From Saccharomycopsis malanga (lineage: Eukaryota; Ascomycota; Saccharomycetes; Ascoideales; Saccharomycopsidaceae): DNA of 64,000 nt. The notes under the pieces were generated by a model. That model ran no database searches, was not told the DNA's origin, and was given only the letters and a program-made list of their open reading frames with translations. Location of the stretch: assembly GCA_004014935.1 (NCBI GenBank), contig CP025321.1, positions 372,001-436,000 of the forward strand, given 5' to 3'. The first letter of the stretch is position 1, and every line of letters starts with the position of its first letter. The translations under genes and the position numbers were made by a program. This document shows positions 51,701-60,730 of the stretch, in pieces.

Positions 51701-52201
51701 AAAACAAATGTTCTGAATCGTCGTACTATTGCCCAATAAAGAAGCCAATTCAAATGGAGAAAGAACAAGCACTGACAACCATAATAGCAAAAACGACACT
51801 TCATGCCAATCCGCTGTGTCATCTCGTCCTACCAAACCCTCTAATCGTTTTAAAATTCCGCTGAAAAGACTAATATCTGTCAGCAATAACGTACTGATCA
51901 AATCCAACCCACGGATCTTACATAGATTATATAGTGTTTTGCTGATAGCCCCTATCCTCCACCCTCCACTATCCTCACCCTCTATACACTTGATATAACC
52001 ACCCGACAAGCTCTCGACAAACCGCGGCAACGACCTGTCCAACAATTGTGGATTGGCCTGGAACTCATTAATGGACCCTATAAGCGACTCCAAAATTTCA
52101 TCATTGGCCTCTGAAATATCTAAAATTCCATCTATCCCAGCGGTTATTTGATTTAACAAAACATCCTGGTTCTTGCTGACCCTGATCTCATCACTATCCA
52201 T
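48722..52201 (-). CDS. CIN1: Tubulin folding cofactor D (Cin1)
   Basis: A 1159-residue, all-helical HEAT-repeat protein. Cofactor D landmarks include WHEVSFLLLWLSVLVLSPFELASLL, NNIRDSVLYIVWNLLKYN followed by VTCFDNDLIIRRASSAVVQELIGRYGS, and VRFETLKLIDQNLQFFL in the C-terminal half. In Saccharomyces Cin1 (1014 residues) works with Cin2, Pac2 and Alf1 to assemble and recycle the alpha/beta-tubulin dimer. The gene is a single exon with a rather diverged sequence, as usual for this family. A tRNA-Val lies 117 bp upstream. Confidence 0.88.
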   Translation of the reverse strand: MDSDEIRVSKNQDVLLNQITAGIDGILDISEANDEILESLIGSINEFQANPQLLDRSLPRFVESLSGGYIKCIEGEDSGGWRIGAISKTLYNLCKIRGLDLISTLLLTDISLFSGILKRLEGLVGRDDTADWHEVSFLLLWLSVLVLSPFELASLLGNSTTIQNICFEKLLLHSNSNSYLNDVNVLLYSKFLSRVDSKEYLDFYYKDFLLQNINKLTSNQVIYNLRILLKLLKLAKLPEDLLTVHFDLIYKSFSDMSQLDNVSPTILKLLVKNLGNLAIKFVNIAETNEEVYLQRVEDIITCLLSATSSKDTVVRYSNAKNIAKITELLPEELQLEILNNVLSQLDIPQVNEMLAGTCSADDNLIINFDMVSMNNVHGCFVTLAELLKRHLINTSKYLYIIFAVIRPFFYFKKMQINSTLTGNNIRDSVLYIVWNLLKYNTVLLNSNRPVLIALFKNLLFVTCFDNDLIIRRASSAVVQELIGRYGSLVWSDLNIQPEDANRLSVQLIELLDFNKLNDFKCTFLHNSKVLFEMIPELQPDFFQFLLSTKTNILQEHDNIEFTAGVKSGVFAIDYSTQKYASALLASLLKSLLEKNLENIHSIVVCIRYCLDHPSCLHAVSDMSNLLWEHHLLLDEANKIMFKQIVDDIKDKLSNLKFDFHKELPEKGEQILKLLTTFVKFYDTSNKYSNKSEIPVSIMENLVFNIIRQNTSEICVEFQNFLTELSKHKSLIFNSTFSTAFTPRLLNYVKNGNLTSSASIGYINLDFLSSNGCLEDISLLIRNKKVSYEIRVNLLSSVGVMFKSLQKNSHFNSNFMTSVIEQLHDYTTSEQGDVGNKVRFETLKLIDQNLQFFLDNTEYTNLIENKLLRLTFEIIDRIKYASLRLLVKVKFFLDASLQDKYNKEIAKVIDSNDYYEYYKYLLDFIANNYWENGDKQSTLEAMKGACLTAGAINGSTLSVHKSITAFVSFYDINLRSDKRQTAGKIRAAAINDLLYLLKSEGPRNVDFNQGKNCYFDQNEKIISCCLNFLVKLADANIDLTQKKNPQLNPLETALFAKKLFIRLYNIEISTKSNTNLSSIIKLYGYLLVENTMRDQVSKRFNVMLAKFAIKKLLFVQILETLYSVYKYSNGSQYDTIIDYLAMTDYNKIAEDVKSKKFKVF

Positions 52202-52317
52202 TGCTAAAGTTGTTTTTGCTCGTCAAATCACATTGTAAACAATTCATTTTTACTGCAAAAAAAATGTCTATATATATTTAGACAGCTGAACGCGCTCTAA
52301 ACTTCCAAAAAAAAAAA

Positions 52318-52390
52318 TGATCTGGGGGAGGATTGAACTCCCGATCTCCTCGGTGTAAACGAGGCGCCGTAACCACTAGGCCACCAGACC
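52318..52390 (-). tRNA. tRNA-Val (UAC)
   Basis: 73 nt on the minus strand: acceptor GGTCTGG pairing with CCAGATC (one G-U), A-box TGGCCTAGTGG, anticodon stem CCTCG/CGAGG around the loop TTTACAC (anticodon TAC), B-box AGTTCAATCCT and discriminator A. A run of eleven T on the sense strand (52307-52317) follows as terminator. No intron. Confidence 0.96.
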
Positions 52391-52818
52391 GTATTCTTGT
52401 CTATTTTTTTTCAAAATAAAAGCTATGATGTTGGTTTGGCACGTGCCTCCGAAATTTGGTAATTTGTTTTGTTATATCCATGCCAGAACGGCCGGATTTT
52501 TACTAGAAACATGGAGATATGTTTCAAATATGGTATAATCAGGCTTGGATGTGTGAAAGATTGCAAAGTTATATAATAGTTGATTCGAGAGCATGCGAAT
52601 AATCTATAAATTATCAAGGCTGAAATATGACGGTAAAGGAAGGAGAAACACACCTGCTTCTTGCACTTTGTAGAATACATAAAAGTCAGTGATGTATCGA
52701 GTTAGTCGAAACAGTACAACCCTGAATAATATCAATCACAGTAAACTATCTTTAATTACATGGCGTAAATATATAGGTTATGAGCACTCGTCAGTATATA
52801 GATATTTCATAATAAGCG
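52391..52818. promoter_or_regulatory. Upstream region of YKU70
   Basis: About 430 bp with an E-box GCACGTGC at 52439-52446. No gene seen. Confidence 0.4.
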
Positions 52819-54781
52819 ATGAGGTTGGAGGCGAGTGATGAGGTTTATGAGCACAACTTTAAAGGTACCAAGATGAGTTTCAATGAGGATATCAAGTTTC
52901 GAAATGTATGATTTATTGAGATTTGTATTGTCATTATATTTTTTTTCTAACTTTTCGTAGCAATATGAGCAGAAAGAAGGGATTATATTTTGCGTGGGGT
53001 TGACGGAAACAATGTTTAAGGCTGATGGCATGTTGGGCGGAAAAGCTCCTTTAAAGGAGATTTTGGAAAGCATCGACAGCATTATGGCAAATTTAGCAAT
53101 CTCACTACCCCACACTGGTGTAGGTTGTTATTTCTTTAATAGTAAGAAGACATCTGCTAATTGTGAGTCCAACATGTTTCAATATTTCAGATTGCAGCAA
53201 TTAAATACAAAAATCATGAAATTAGTGAAGGACACACTCAAGGATTTAGACGATGCGAAGGAGAAAGTAGAAGAGAGACTTGTAGATTTTTTTCCAATGG
53301 TAGAAAGTAGAACGAAAGAAGAGTTTGAAAAGAACCGGACGCCTTTGAACAAAGTATTTGTTCAATTGAAAAAAGAATTCATATTCAATGTGACAAATAG
53401 TAAGCAATATAATTACAAAAGGGTGTTTTTGATTACCCACGATGATAAACCTTTTGATGCCTCTTCTAATGAAGGACAAGACATGAAAAAGACTATAAGG
53501 CTTTTGTCTGGCGATTTGGACAACGCCAAAGTCAATCTTACACCGCTTTTTCTCAACTCAGGCTCGCACAGGTTTGACACTTCTCTTTTTTCAGAAATCC
53601 TTTATTTGGACAATGATGACCGGGTGGTAGAAGATGATGGCTTTCTCAATCTAGGAAAGGCCTGCAATGCCATCTCAATCACCGATTTGAGAAAGAAAAT
53701 CAATAGTCGTAAGGAAGTTCATCGTATGTTGTACCAATGTCCACTAGAAATAGGACCTGGTTTGCTAATTTCTGTGAAAGGATTCAGCATGTATAGTGAT
53801 ATGTCCCCAAAAGTGGCTAGCACAGTCTATAGAAAGTCGGAGACTGTCTCTACGGTGTTCAACAAGACAAAGTATTTTGCTGCAAAATCGTCACGATACA
53901 TTATTGATCCCAAGGAAGAACTTGTACATGCCTATAGATTTGGCGACGACGCGCTCCATTTAACCCAGGAACAAATGCAAGCAATAAATAACTTTGAGGA
54001 TGAGGACGGCAATGGTGCCTCAAGGCTCAAGATTGTTGGGTTCAAAAAACTCAACAAGGCAATAAAACATCAAAACTTGATGAGTAAATCCGATTTCATA
54101 TATGTGAACACCAAAGGCGCATATATAAACTCTTTTAGAGCCTTCTCCTGTTTATACCAAAGTTGTAGAGACCTTGATTCTGCTGCTATTGTATGGGGTT
54201 CCAAAAGAATGAACAGTTTCCCAAGCCTTTATGCAATGGTCCCTAGTCATAACCAGACATTTGATTTTGGTCCGTCCTTGAAATTCCCCCAGGGGTTTTT
54301 TTTAATAAAATTGCCTTCATATGATGCATTGCGGTCTTTCCCTTCGCAAATAGAAGCGGTGGAGGTCCCTACAGAGCTAACAATTGTAGCAAAACAATTG
54401 CTCAAGAGCTTCGATCTAGCCAAAGGGTACATCCCAAGCGAATACAAAAACCCTACTTTACAATGGCACTACCAAATCTTAAGAAAAAACGTGCTTTTAG
54501 AAGAAACTACGGGGGCTGAAAATACAGCAATCCAAAACATGAATGATCAACAGCTACAGGAATATTGCCGTTTTGATGATACATCTGTCAAAGTAGCTAA
54601 CATCAATAAACTCATACAGGCAGCAAAGCAACTCGTGGAAGCTTCAGAGGTCAAATCAGAGCCTTCTATAGAGTTTTTGAAACAGACGAAACGGGTGCAT
54701 CTCATACGAGCTCTCAACTCTCAACTCAACATTTTGTCTGGTGAAAAAGAACTCAGTTCTGGGCAAAAAATAAGAAAGTAG
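52819..54781 (+). CDS. YKU70: Ku70 subunit of the DNA end-binding heterodimer (spliced)
   Basis: Exon 1 is 52819-52905 (29 codons, preceded by an in-frame TAA) and exon 2 is 52961-54781. The 55-bp intron starts GTATGA, has the branch word TTCTAAC at 52945-52951 and ends CGTAG; splicing is phase 0. The product is 635 residues. It has the Ku70 von Willebrand-like N-domain (KEGIIFCVGLTETMFKADG, VGCYFFNSKK, KRVFLITHDDKPFD), the beta-barrel region (GPGLLISVKGFSMYS, GASRLKIVGFKKLNKAIK) and C-terminal helices (SEYKNPTLQWHYQILRKN). Ku protects ends in non-homologous joining and telomeres. Checking all CTG triplets found none in frame. Confidence 0.95.
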
Positions 54782-55550
54782 ATTTGTATCAAAAAGATAA
54801 GGTATTTGTTTTCCGTGAAATAGTCTGAATTATAAACCTAAATTAAAACGTAGCTAGTCATCATGTCAACTTATTGGATAATTACCCAAAACGGACATCA
54901 AAGGAGGCTGATAGGTTTAATTCCAAAAGGCAAAAGTAACAGCTCGATTACTGTCAAAATTATATAGTACTTCTAAAATTAGGTTGCTTGCAAGTTTATG
55001 GTATATAAAGTATCCTAACAAGCCCTGAATGTTAAATTATTAAAAGCCTTTATCATGTAGTTCAACGCATACAACTATATAAACACATACGATGGCCCTG
55101 CTACACTCAAAAAAAGCTCAAAAGCTCCAAGATGAATTAAAGAGTTTTTTCGTCAGAAATAACTGGCATGTCTTGGAATATTTTAATGGCCTAACATTTG
55201 AAAGTCCATCATCAGCTTACTTAAGGCATAAACGGCTTATTGCCAAAAAATAATTTTCTGCCTTCTTACAATACAAAGCCCATATATGCTTGGCCCAGCT
55301 TCCCAAATACTCTTATCTAAATTACCATTTTAATACATATTCATTACTAAACCAAAACCATCTTCGCTATACCACAGTAATTGTTAGTAGTAAAAGGATT
55401 TTACGCTGTTACCCGGATCTGGTGATTTCACTATAGGGAATGGAGAAAAATATCATAGTGAAAAACTCCAAAGAAAAGAATAATAAGATGGGCCTGAAGA
55501 GTATATAATTTTGATAACCGTTCCAGTGCCTAGTAATAGACTTCTCCAAA
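54782..55550. other. Intergenic stretch between YKU70 and MRPL33
   Basis: About 770 bp. It holds the small frame described at 55092-55253. The rest is AT-rich promoter and terminator sequence. Confidence 0.45.
55092..55253 (+). CDS. Possible 53-residue small protein
   Basis: An ATG-initiated frame, MALLHSKKAQKLQDELKSFF..., ending HKRLIAKK, that is basic and partly amphipathic. Its length is hardly above chance for AT-rich DNA and I know no relative. Listed only because small genes are easily missed. Confidence 0.18.
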   Translation: MALLHSKKAQKLQDELKSFFVRNNWHVLEYFNGLTFESPSSAYLRHKRLIAKK

Positions 55551-55805
55551 ATGTATTATAGAATCACCATGTCCAGATCAGCTATTGGTCTTCCAGTAGT
55601 GTACAAAGAGACTCTCAAATCGTTGGGGTTGAAAAAAAGAGGACTGATACTGTATCAGAAGGTATCGCCGGCGGCAGCAGGTATGATAGCCAAGGTTAAG
55701 GAGTTGGTTAAGTTGGAGTTGGTGGAGCAGCCAAAGACCCCATCTGAAGAGAGACTTTCCAGAAAGGGAAACCCGGGCTTTGAGGTTGTGGGAAGTCGTA
55801 TATAA
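55551..55805 (+). CDS. MRPL33: Mitochondrial ribosomal protein uL30m (Mrpl33)
   Basis: An 84-residue protein of the L30 fold. It starts MYYRITMSRSAIGLP and contains the L30 core SLGLKKRGLILYQKVSPAAAGMIAKVKELVKLELVE and the tail RLSRKGNPGFEV. Saccharomyces Mrpl33 is 86 residues with the same order (SRSLIG, SLGLGKRGSIVYKKV, AKVKELVKVEV, RKSNPGF). It belongs to the large mitochondrial ribosomal subunit. No cleavable presequence is evident, as in Saccharomyces, where the protein is imported without one that is obvious. Confidence 0.94.
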   Translation: MYYRITMSRSAIGLPVVYKETLKSLGLKKRGLILYQKVSPAAAGMIAKVKELVKLELVEQPKTPSEERLSRKGNPGFEVVGSRI

Positions 55806-55914
55806 GTTGTAGCCAGGTGTTTATTGAAATGTTTCTTTCAAGTATGCTTGTCTGCTAGAATTATAAATGTTTACGGTAAGGTGCTAAATGAGGCTCATGT
55901 TTATGCTTTGTTGT

Positions 55915-56133
55915 AGTTAGTTCTTGTATTTAATTCAAGCTGTTTGGTATGTTACTAGTTCTTGTACTTAATTTTTGATGGTCATTATTTATTTTCTTTT
56001 GTATACTATTAATTTGAAATGTTTTATCTGTTACTAATTCTTGTATTTCGTTTAAGCTGTTTTTATATGTTACTACTTCTTGTACTTAATTTTTGAAGGC
56101 CATTATTCACTTTCTTTTGTATGATATTAATTT
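55915..56133. repeat. Tandem repeat, period about 117 bp, just under two units
   Basis: Unit one (about 55915-56031) and unit two (about 56032 on) share the words TTCTTGTATTT, CAAGCTG/TAAGCTG, TTCTTGTACTTAATTTTTGA, GGTCATTATT/GGCCATTATT and TTTCTTTTGTAT...ATTAATTT. Each unit also holds two related half-repeats beginning TTACTA.TTCTTGTA. Unit two continues at 56382 (GAAGTGTTTTATATGTTACT) after being split by the interspersed repeat. Confidence 0.75.
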
Positions 56134-56367
56134 ATAATAATATCTTATATTTCAACCCCAGTAAAAATCAGTTTTGTATATTCGCCCCATGTCCAAGGGG
56201 ACTCCTGTGAGGGAACCCAACGATTTCCTGTTGATTAAAGTCTTCTCACCCTTGATCCTGCCAGGTATTCTTTCTCGTGTTCGAGAGTGCTAGCATTTGA
56301 ACTATCCTGCCAGGTATTCTTTCTCTTCTCCGAAAGTACTAGACACTGAGCCATCCGGCTCAGCGGC
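56134..56367 (-). repeat. tRNA-like short interspersed repeat inserted in a tandem repeat
   Basis: The minus strand starts GCCGCTGAGCCGGATGGC, carries an internal near-duplication of GAGAAAGAATACCTGGCAGG, then CAAGGGTGAGAAGAC and the 3' part ending ACTGGGGTTGAAATATAAG. The flanking words TATGATATTAATTT (56120-56133) and TATGAAATATACTT (56368-56381) match at 10 of 14 positions. Tandem unit one shows the uninterrupted site ATTAATTTGAAATGTTTTAT; here the two halves are ATTAATTT (left) and GAAGTGTTTTAT (right of the duplication). Confidence 0.83.
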
Positions 56368-56751
56368 TATGAAATATACTTGAAGTGTTTTATATGTTAC
56401 TAGTTCTGATTATGTAGTTCTACAACCATGTTAATAAGGATCATGTATTTCCAGCATAGCATTATGTGTGCTGTATCTAATCAAATTGATGAAATCTTAG
56501 TGATGAAAGTCAAGTAGCACACGGACAAGTCTAGTACTTATAAGCACTCACAATTGGTAACACTATAAATACTAGTTTTTGTTTCACAAAGTAACTGTGT
56601 TGATTCCTCGATACCACTTGGACAACCTGATTAATGTGAGGGGGATATCATTAGAGCGTAAAAAATAGCCGAAACGGCTTGGTAAAAAACAATTTACTAT
56701 TCATTAGCTTCATTCTGCTGTTGTAAAGGCAGAATTCTTTCAAGAAGCATT

Positions 56752-57624
56752 TCAAGTAAATCCCTTGCTTAAGCTAGAAGGTATTAAGCTTGAATGAGCT
56801 CTTGATTTTACATAAGTTTCACTATTAGATAAGGCACTATCGATCTGATCAAATGTTTTGAGGTCATCCAAAAGATTGTTTAATTTTAATGGGTTACTGA
56901 AAGCCATTGGATTATTCATTGAAATCATTGATGAGTCATCTACATCACTACTCACCAAAAAGCTTGGATCAACCATTCTTAAAACCGATTCAGCAGTAAC
57001 AGTTTGACCGTCTGATTTCAAAATCTTTGGCTTTTTCAATTTTTTAGCTTTATTGTGTGCTATAGTGCTCTTCATAAACTTGACTGGTGTGAAATACTCA
57101 TTTTCTCTAACAATACGTTTTCTCAGAGGCTCGTTGAAAGAGTAGTTAAATGTCTCATCAGTAGAAATCTCTTCAATCTCCAAGCTATCAGCATTGAAGT
57201 ATTGATTGTCCAATTTCAAAATTTTTCTAGATTTTTTATGTTTTTGAATCAAAATGAAAGCCGGATCTTTGAAATCTATAGGTTGATCTTTAATCCGGTT
57301 TTCGGTTTTGATAAAACATTCAGCCAATGGTTCCTGCACCTTGCAAACCGGTCTTGACTCAATTTTTTCAATTTCAAATGCTGGTGTGTTCGAATGCAAA
57401 TCAGACTCAAAAGTGATCTTATAATTAAGCTCATTGATTCTTGGTGCTTCATTGTCAAAGACAGTGTTGATCACTCTTGAAGCTGCATCCTGCTTTTTCG
57501 GTTTCACTGTTCTTTTTATAGAGTTGTAAGCACCAGCTTTCTTTGAATACACTGATTGTGAGTTATCTGCCCCCATAAAAGAGCTTTTCTTCATAGAAAA
57601 GTTATTAACATGTAAACCCAACAT
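56752..57624 (-). CDS. Unrecognised 290-residue protein
   Basis: I do not recognise it. It is a hydrophilic, probably largely disordered protein rich in K, S, N and E. A lysine-rich, possibly nuclear-localising stretch lies near 195-207 (HNKAKKLKKPKILKS) and a serine-rich C-terminus follows (SSDVDDSSMISMNNPM, SSLIPSSLSK). No membrane spans or cysteine clusters. The sequence looks like a fast-evolving nuclear or cell-cycle regulator, but this is impression only. It has a single exon; the ATG used gives MLGLHVNNF, with another in-frame ATG at codon 11. Confidence 0.7.
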   Translation of the reverse strand: MLGLHVNNFSMKKSSFMGADNSQSVYSKKAGAYNSIKRTVKPKKQDAASRVINTVFDNEAPRINELNYKITFESDLHSNTPAFEIEKIESRPVCKVQEPLAECFIKTENRIKDQPIDFKDPAFILIQKHKKSRKILKLDNQYFNADSLEIEEISTDETFNYSFNEPLRKRIVRENEYFTPVKFMKSTIAHNKAKKLKKPKILKSDGQTVTAESVLRMVDPSFLVSSDVDDSSMISMNNPMAFSNPLKLNNLLDDLKTFDQIDSALSNSETYVKSRAHSSLIPSSLSKGFT

Positions 57625-57898
57625 TGTTATGTAAAGATTATGTAGAGATATAAAACAAAGAAGATTTTTTTAAAATTCTAAAATGAATTGAGCAGAAGAA
57701 CAAATTAAAGCAAAAGAAAGAAATAACAATTTAGCAAGAAATTATCTCTTGTATCTCTAGGATTTTTTCATATATATATACCTTTTGGTGATGTGCATAC
57801 ACCATGCATATATCATGCATGCAGAATTGTAAGACATTTCCTCTTTGGGTTATGCCAAAACAAAAGACCGATCGAAAGCAAAAAAAAATAAAAAAGAA

Positions 57899-57971
57899 TG
57901 CCCTCACTCAGATTCGAACTGAGGATCGCTACATTACTAGTGTAGCGCCTTACCAACTTGGCCATAAGGGC
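57899..57971 (-). tRNA. tRNA-Thr (AGU)
   Basis: 73 nt on the minus strand: GCCCTTATGGCCAAGTTGG with A-box, anticodon loop CTAGTAA (anticodon AGT) on the stem GCTACA/TGTAGC, B-box AGTTCGAATCT and acceptor TGAGGGCA with the 3' bases pairing to GCCCTTA (one G-U). It closely follows the known yeast tRNA-Thr(AGT). No intron. Confidence 0.96.
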
Positions 57972-59083
57972 TTAATTTAAAAATATTATATAAAGATTAA
58001 CTATAAAGGAATTAATGAGTGCGTGTTCATACTAAATAGTGACATACAATTGTATGGTCATGCCATTGAGTAGAGCAACCGATCGTAGTAAAGTTTGAGT
58101 GAAGAAATATAAAAGCGGATGTATCCTGTGAATCCAATAGTTAGTTGGTTTAATAAAAGGCGAGCAGTCTTAGGTATAATCTATTCAATAAGTGTAGTAC
58201 TGAGAACGCGCTAAGGCGGACATTAGCGTGGAGATTATATTACAAGAAATCTTCATTTTAGCAAGTTGATACAGTGTAAAACATTTTGTCAAAAACTTAC
58301 TAGGAACAACCTTGTTTAAGACTCTTTCTTCTACAATTTAATGTGGAATTACAGGCAAGTGCAATTGTCTTAGATCCCTTTATCCATGATATGAACTGAA
58401 ACTGTTTCTGGAGCCAGATACTAAAACACTAGTTTAGAGTTTGAGGTTACTGGTTGATCAAGTTGTTTCATGGTATTTCGTCAAATTTTTTTGTATAAGC
58501 CACTGAAATTGTTGAATCAACTTGTTCACATTTGCATAACTTTTAAATAGTCATGATGTGTCTAATCAGACATAAAACTAGTACATTTACATAATAATCA
58601 AATCACTCTTTGTTCAATTGAATATCAGCCGTACATACAAATTGTCTATCTTCAATAAATAAAATAATTGAAGTGTACGTCACCACATTCTCTGTAAACA
58701 TTGTCCCTATTTACGTGCTGATTGACTAATTCACCTCTATAAATAAGTGCTGGTCTTAAAGACAATTCATGTTGTAAAACATATTATATATGTATATACA
58801 CGTGACACATGCACAATGTAGCCAAATCAGGTAAAAAAAGAAGACACTGTTTGAGAATTTCAGTAGAGCATAATGTAGAAGAGATGAACTGCTTTAGACG
58901 TGAATGATTGGAGAGCTTGAGTAAAGGTGCTTTTGTTGCTTTTCTTTGGTAATTTGAGAGGTAATATTGGTGCGGAAGCGTATTTGCAAGAGCAGTATAA
59001 GTGGAGAGTGATTTACGAGATTATCAAAGAGAGCAGAGGTTTACGAGATTCTATTGGATACAGATCATATTAAACAATTTCCA
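57972..59083. promoter_or_regulatory. 1.1-kb upstream region of the SOG2-domain gene
   Basis: Contains a hairpin CGCTAA/TTAGCG (58209-58228) and a Cbf1-type CACGTGAC (58800-58807). A 21-bp word near 58354-58374 (ACAGGCAAGTGCAATTGTCT) resembles the middle of the long interspersed repeat. No leucine-rich-repeat coding sequence was found here. Confidence 0.4.
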
Positions 59084-60730
59084 ATGAGTGAAAACACTAT
59101 TGTTGGCGCTAGTACTGCCCAGCAGGATCGTAACCGTCAATATATGGATAGTGCTGGGGTTCCGCCGAGATCTAGTAAACGGAAAGGATATGTAAATGAG
59201 AATAAAGTTGATTCCAACGAAGTAAATACAAATACCAGTTATGGGAATGGTGATCTATATTCGGGGACCGGTGGTCAGGAAGCCGTTGAAAACGCTTCCA
59301 AGGAAGGAGATAGCAGGCCGCCACCAGCTCCAGTGCTGGTTCTCCAGAAAACTGCTAGTGAATCGTTCTTGTCAAACTCTCGGAGATTGAGAGCCAATAC
59401 TGTAGGATGGTCTGGAAAATCACCACATATCAATGCACCGGCAGGATATAGTGGGATATATGCTGGATCATCACTGCAGGGCAGTCATAGTCAACATAAT
59501 AGCGAGCATCATACTAACAGTAACAATACCAGTAGCGGAGCAGATTCAAATGTAGAGAAGTCTAATGCGTATTTCCGGCGGCTTTCCACGCTACCAGAAC
59601 GGAAGCCCATCATGAAACAAAAGTTCAAAATCACAAATGTGTGTCGGAAGCTTCTATTCGCATTCAGCGAGATATACTCTGCCTTGAAACGCTTCAACTT
59701 GATAGGCAATAACGACAGGGCTGTGCAGGAGCGAATGTCCATGGTATTGGCGTTGGCCAAAAGACAGATCAACCATTTGGTGGAGGTGTTGGAGAACGTA
59801 GAAGACAAAGACAACGAGTATGACCATAGCATACCTAGACTGCCGGAGATTATATGCAAAGTCGTAAAGAAGAATATTACTGTATTCAAGGATGTGATAC
59901 AGTATTTGGTAGATAACCTCACGTTTTTCACAGATAAGGCAGACGTATGTTTCATAAGAATGTTGCTTCTATCTTTGTTTGGTTGTTACAATGAAGTCCA
60001 TAACGCCTGGTCTATTTTAATCAAAGGCCGAGCAGAGCTTCGAAATAGAGGCAAAAAAGTGTCTTCTTCAGCAGCTCAGCAGCCTCAGCTATTGCCAGCT
60101 GTTCCTAATGTTAAACCGTCCACCAATACTGTGCCTCCACAACTACCCCTGGCCCCACAAGCAAAGGTTGTGGCTTCTACCCAGCTATCAATACCTGCCA
60201 CAAGCTCCAAATCCCAACTAGCTGGTGCGAGAATCAGTGTAGTGGATCCTAAAGACGAAAAGCTCTATGCTAGCTCTCAAAGTGCTATTACAACTGCGCA
60301 ACGCGTTTGTAAGATTATTATTGATACCATGAAGGATCCAAATGTCGAGGAGGCTGCTCGAGCCCATAAAAATTACGCCGGGGTCGAAGAATTGATCTTG
60401 AACTGCTCGCAGATTCAGTCGGTGTCAAGAAAGTTGGATTCAACCTTGGCATCTCTCACACGAAGTGTCTTTGATCATAGCAATACAGAGGAACAATACA
60501 ACCGTTTTATGGTAGAACAGGAAAAATACAAAAGAATCTTCTTGGCAGACTTTGACAGTTTCGTCACGAAGGTAATCAGGGTCTTGGCATTGTTCAAACT
60601 CATCATGAACGATTTCCCAGAACTTCGTGGTTTAAGATCAGACATGTTGTTATTGTCCAGAACCGCTAAAGAACTTATTGCATTATTCAAACCAGGAGCC
60701 AAAAATAACGACGTTGGTACTATCAGTTGA
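59084..60730 (+). CDS. SOG2-domain protein of the RAM signalling network, without LRRs
   Basis: A 548-residue protein. The N-terminal about 170 residues are disordered and S/N/G-rich, then NAYFRRLSTLPERKPI opens the conserved fungal SOG2 helical domain (KITNVCRKLLFAFSEIYSALKRF, RLPEIICKVVKKNITVFKDVIQYLVDN, FIRMLLLSLFGCYNEVHNAWS). A P/Q/A-rich insert and a C-terminal helical block follow (LYASSQSAITTAQRVCKIIIDTMKD, YKRIFLADFDSFVTKVIRVLALFKLIMNDFPELRG). Saccharomyces Sog2 has a leucine-rich-repeat N-terminus and activates the Cbk1 kinase pathway for cell separation. No LRR is present here or in the 1.1 kb upstream, so this may be a paralogue or a split gene. Start at the first ATG. Confidence 0.72.
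   Translation: MSENTIVGASTAQQDRNRQYMDSAGVPPRSSKRKGYVNENKVDSNEVNTNTSYGNGDLYSGTGGQEAVENASKEGDSRPPPAPVLVLQKTASESFLSNSRRLRANTVGWSGKSPHINAPAGYSGIYAGSSLQGSHSQHNSEHHTNSNNTSSGADSNVEKSNAYFRRLSTLPERKPIMKQKFKITNVCRKLLFAFSEIYSALKRFNLIGNNDRAVQERMSMVLALAKRQINHLVEVLENVEDKDNEYDHSIPRLPEIICKVVKKNITVFKDVIQYLVDNLTFFTDKADVCFIRMLLLSLFGCYNEVHNAWSILIKGRAELRNRGKKVSSSAAQQPQLLPAVPNVKPSTNTVPPQLPLAPQAKVVASTQLSIPATSSKSQLAGARISVVDPKDEKLYASSQSAITTAQRVCKIIIDTMKDPNVEEAARAHKNYAGVEELILNCSQIQSVSRKLDSTLASLTRSVFDHSNTEEQYNRFMVEQEKYKRIFLADFDSFVTKVIRVLALFKLIMNDFPELRGLRSDMLLLSRTAKELIALFKPGAKNNDVGTIS

Larger units (their letters stand above)
55806..56751. other. Convergent gap with a tandem repeat and a repeat insertion
   Basis: Holds the approximately 117-bp tandem repeat at 55915-56133 (resuming at 56382) and the short interspersed repeat at 56134-56367. 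From about 56420 to 56751 nothing further was seen. Confidence 0.5.

Noticed and set aside
58209-58228. A CGCTAA/TTAGCG hairpin upstream of the SOG2-domain gene, considered as a non-coding RNA or terminator.
   Set aside because: A single 6-bp stem with no conserved RNA motif around it is within chance.
58354-58374. ACAGGCAAGTGCAATTGTCT matches about 19 of 21 bases of the middle of the long repeat.
   Set aside because: Similarity stops on both sides and no flanking duplication was found; it may be a very old fragment but is not safe to list as a copy.
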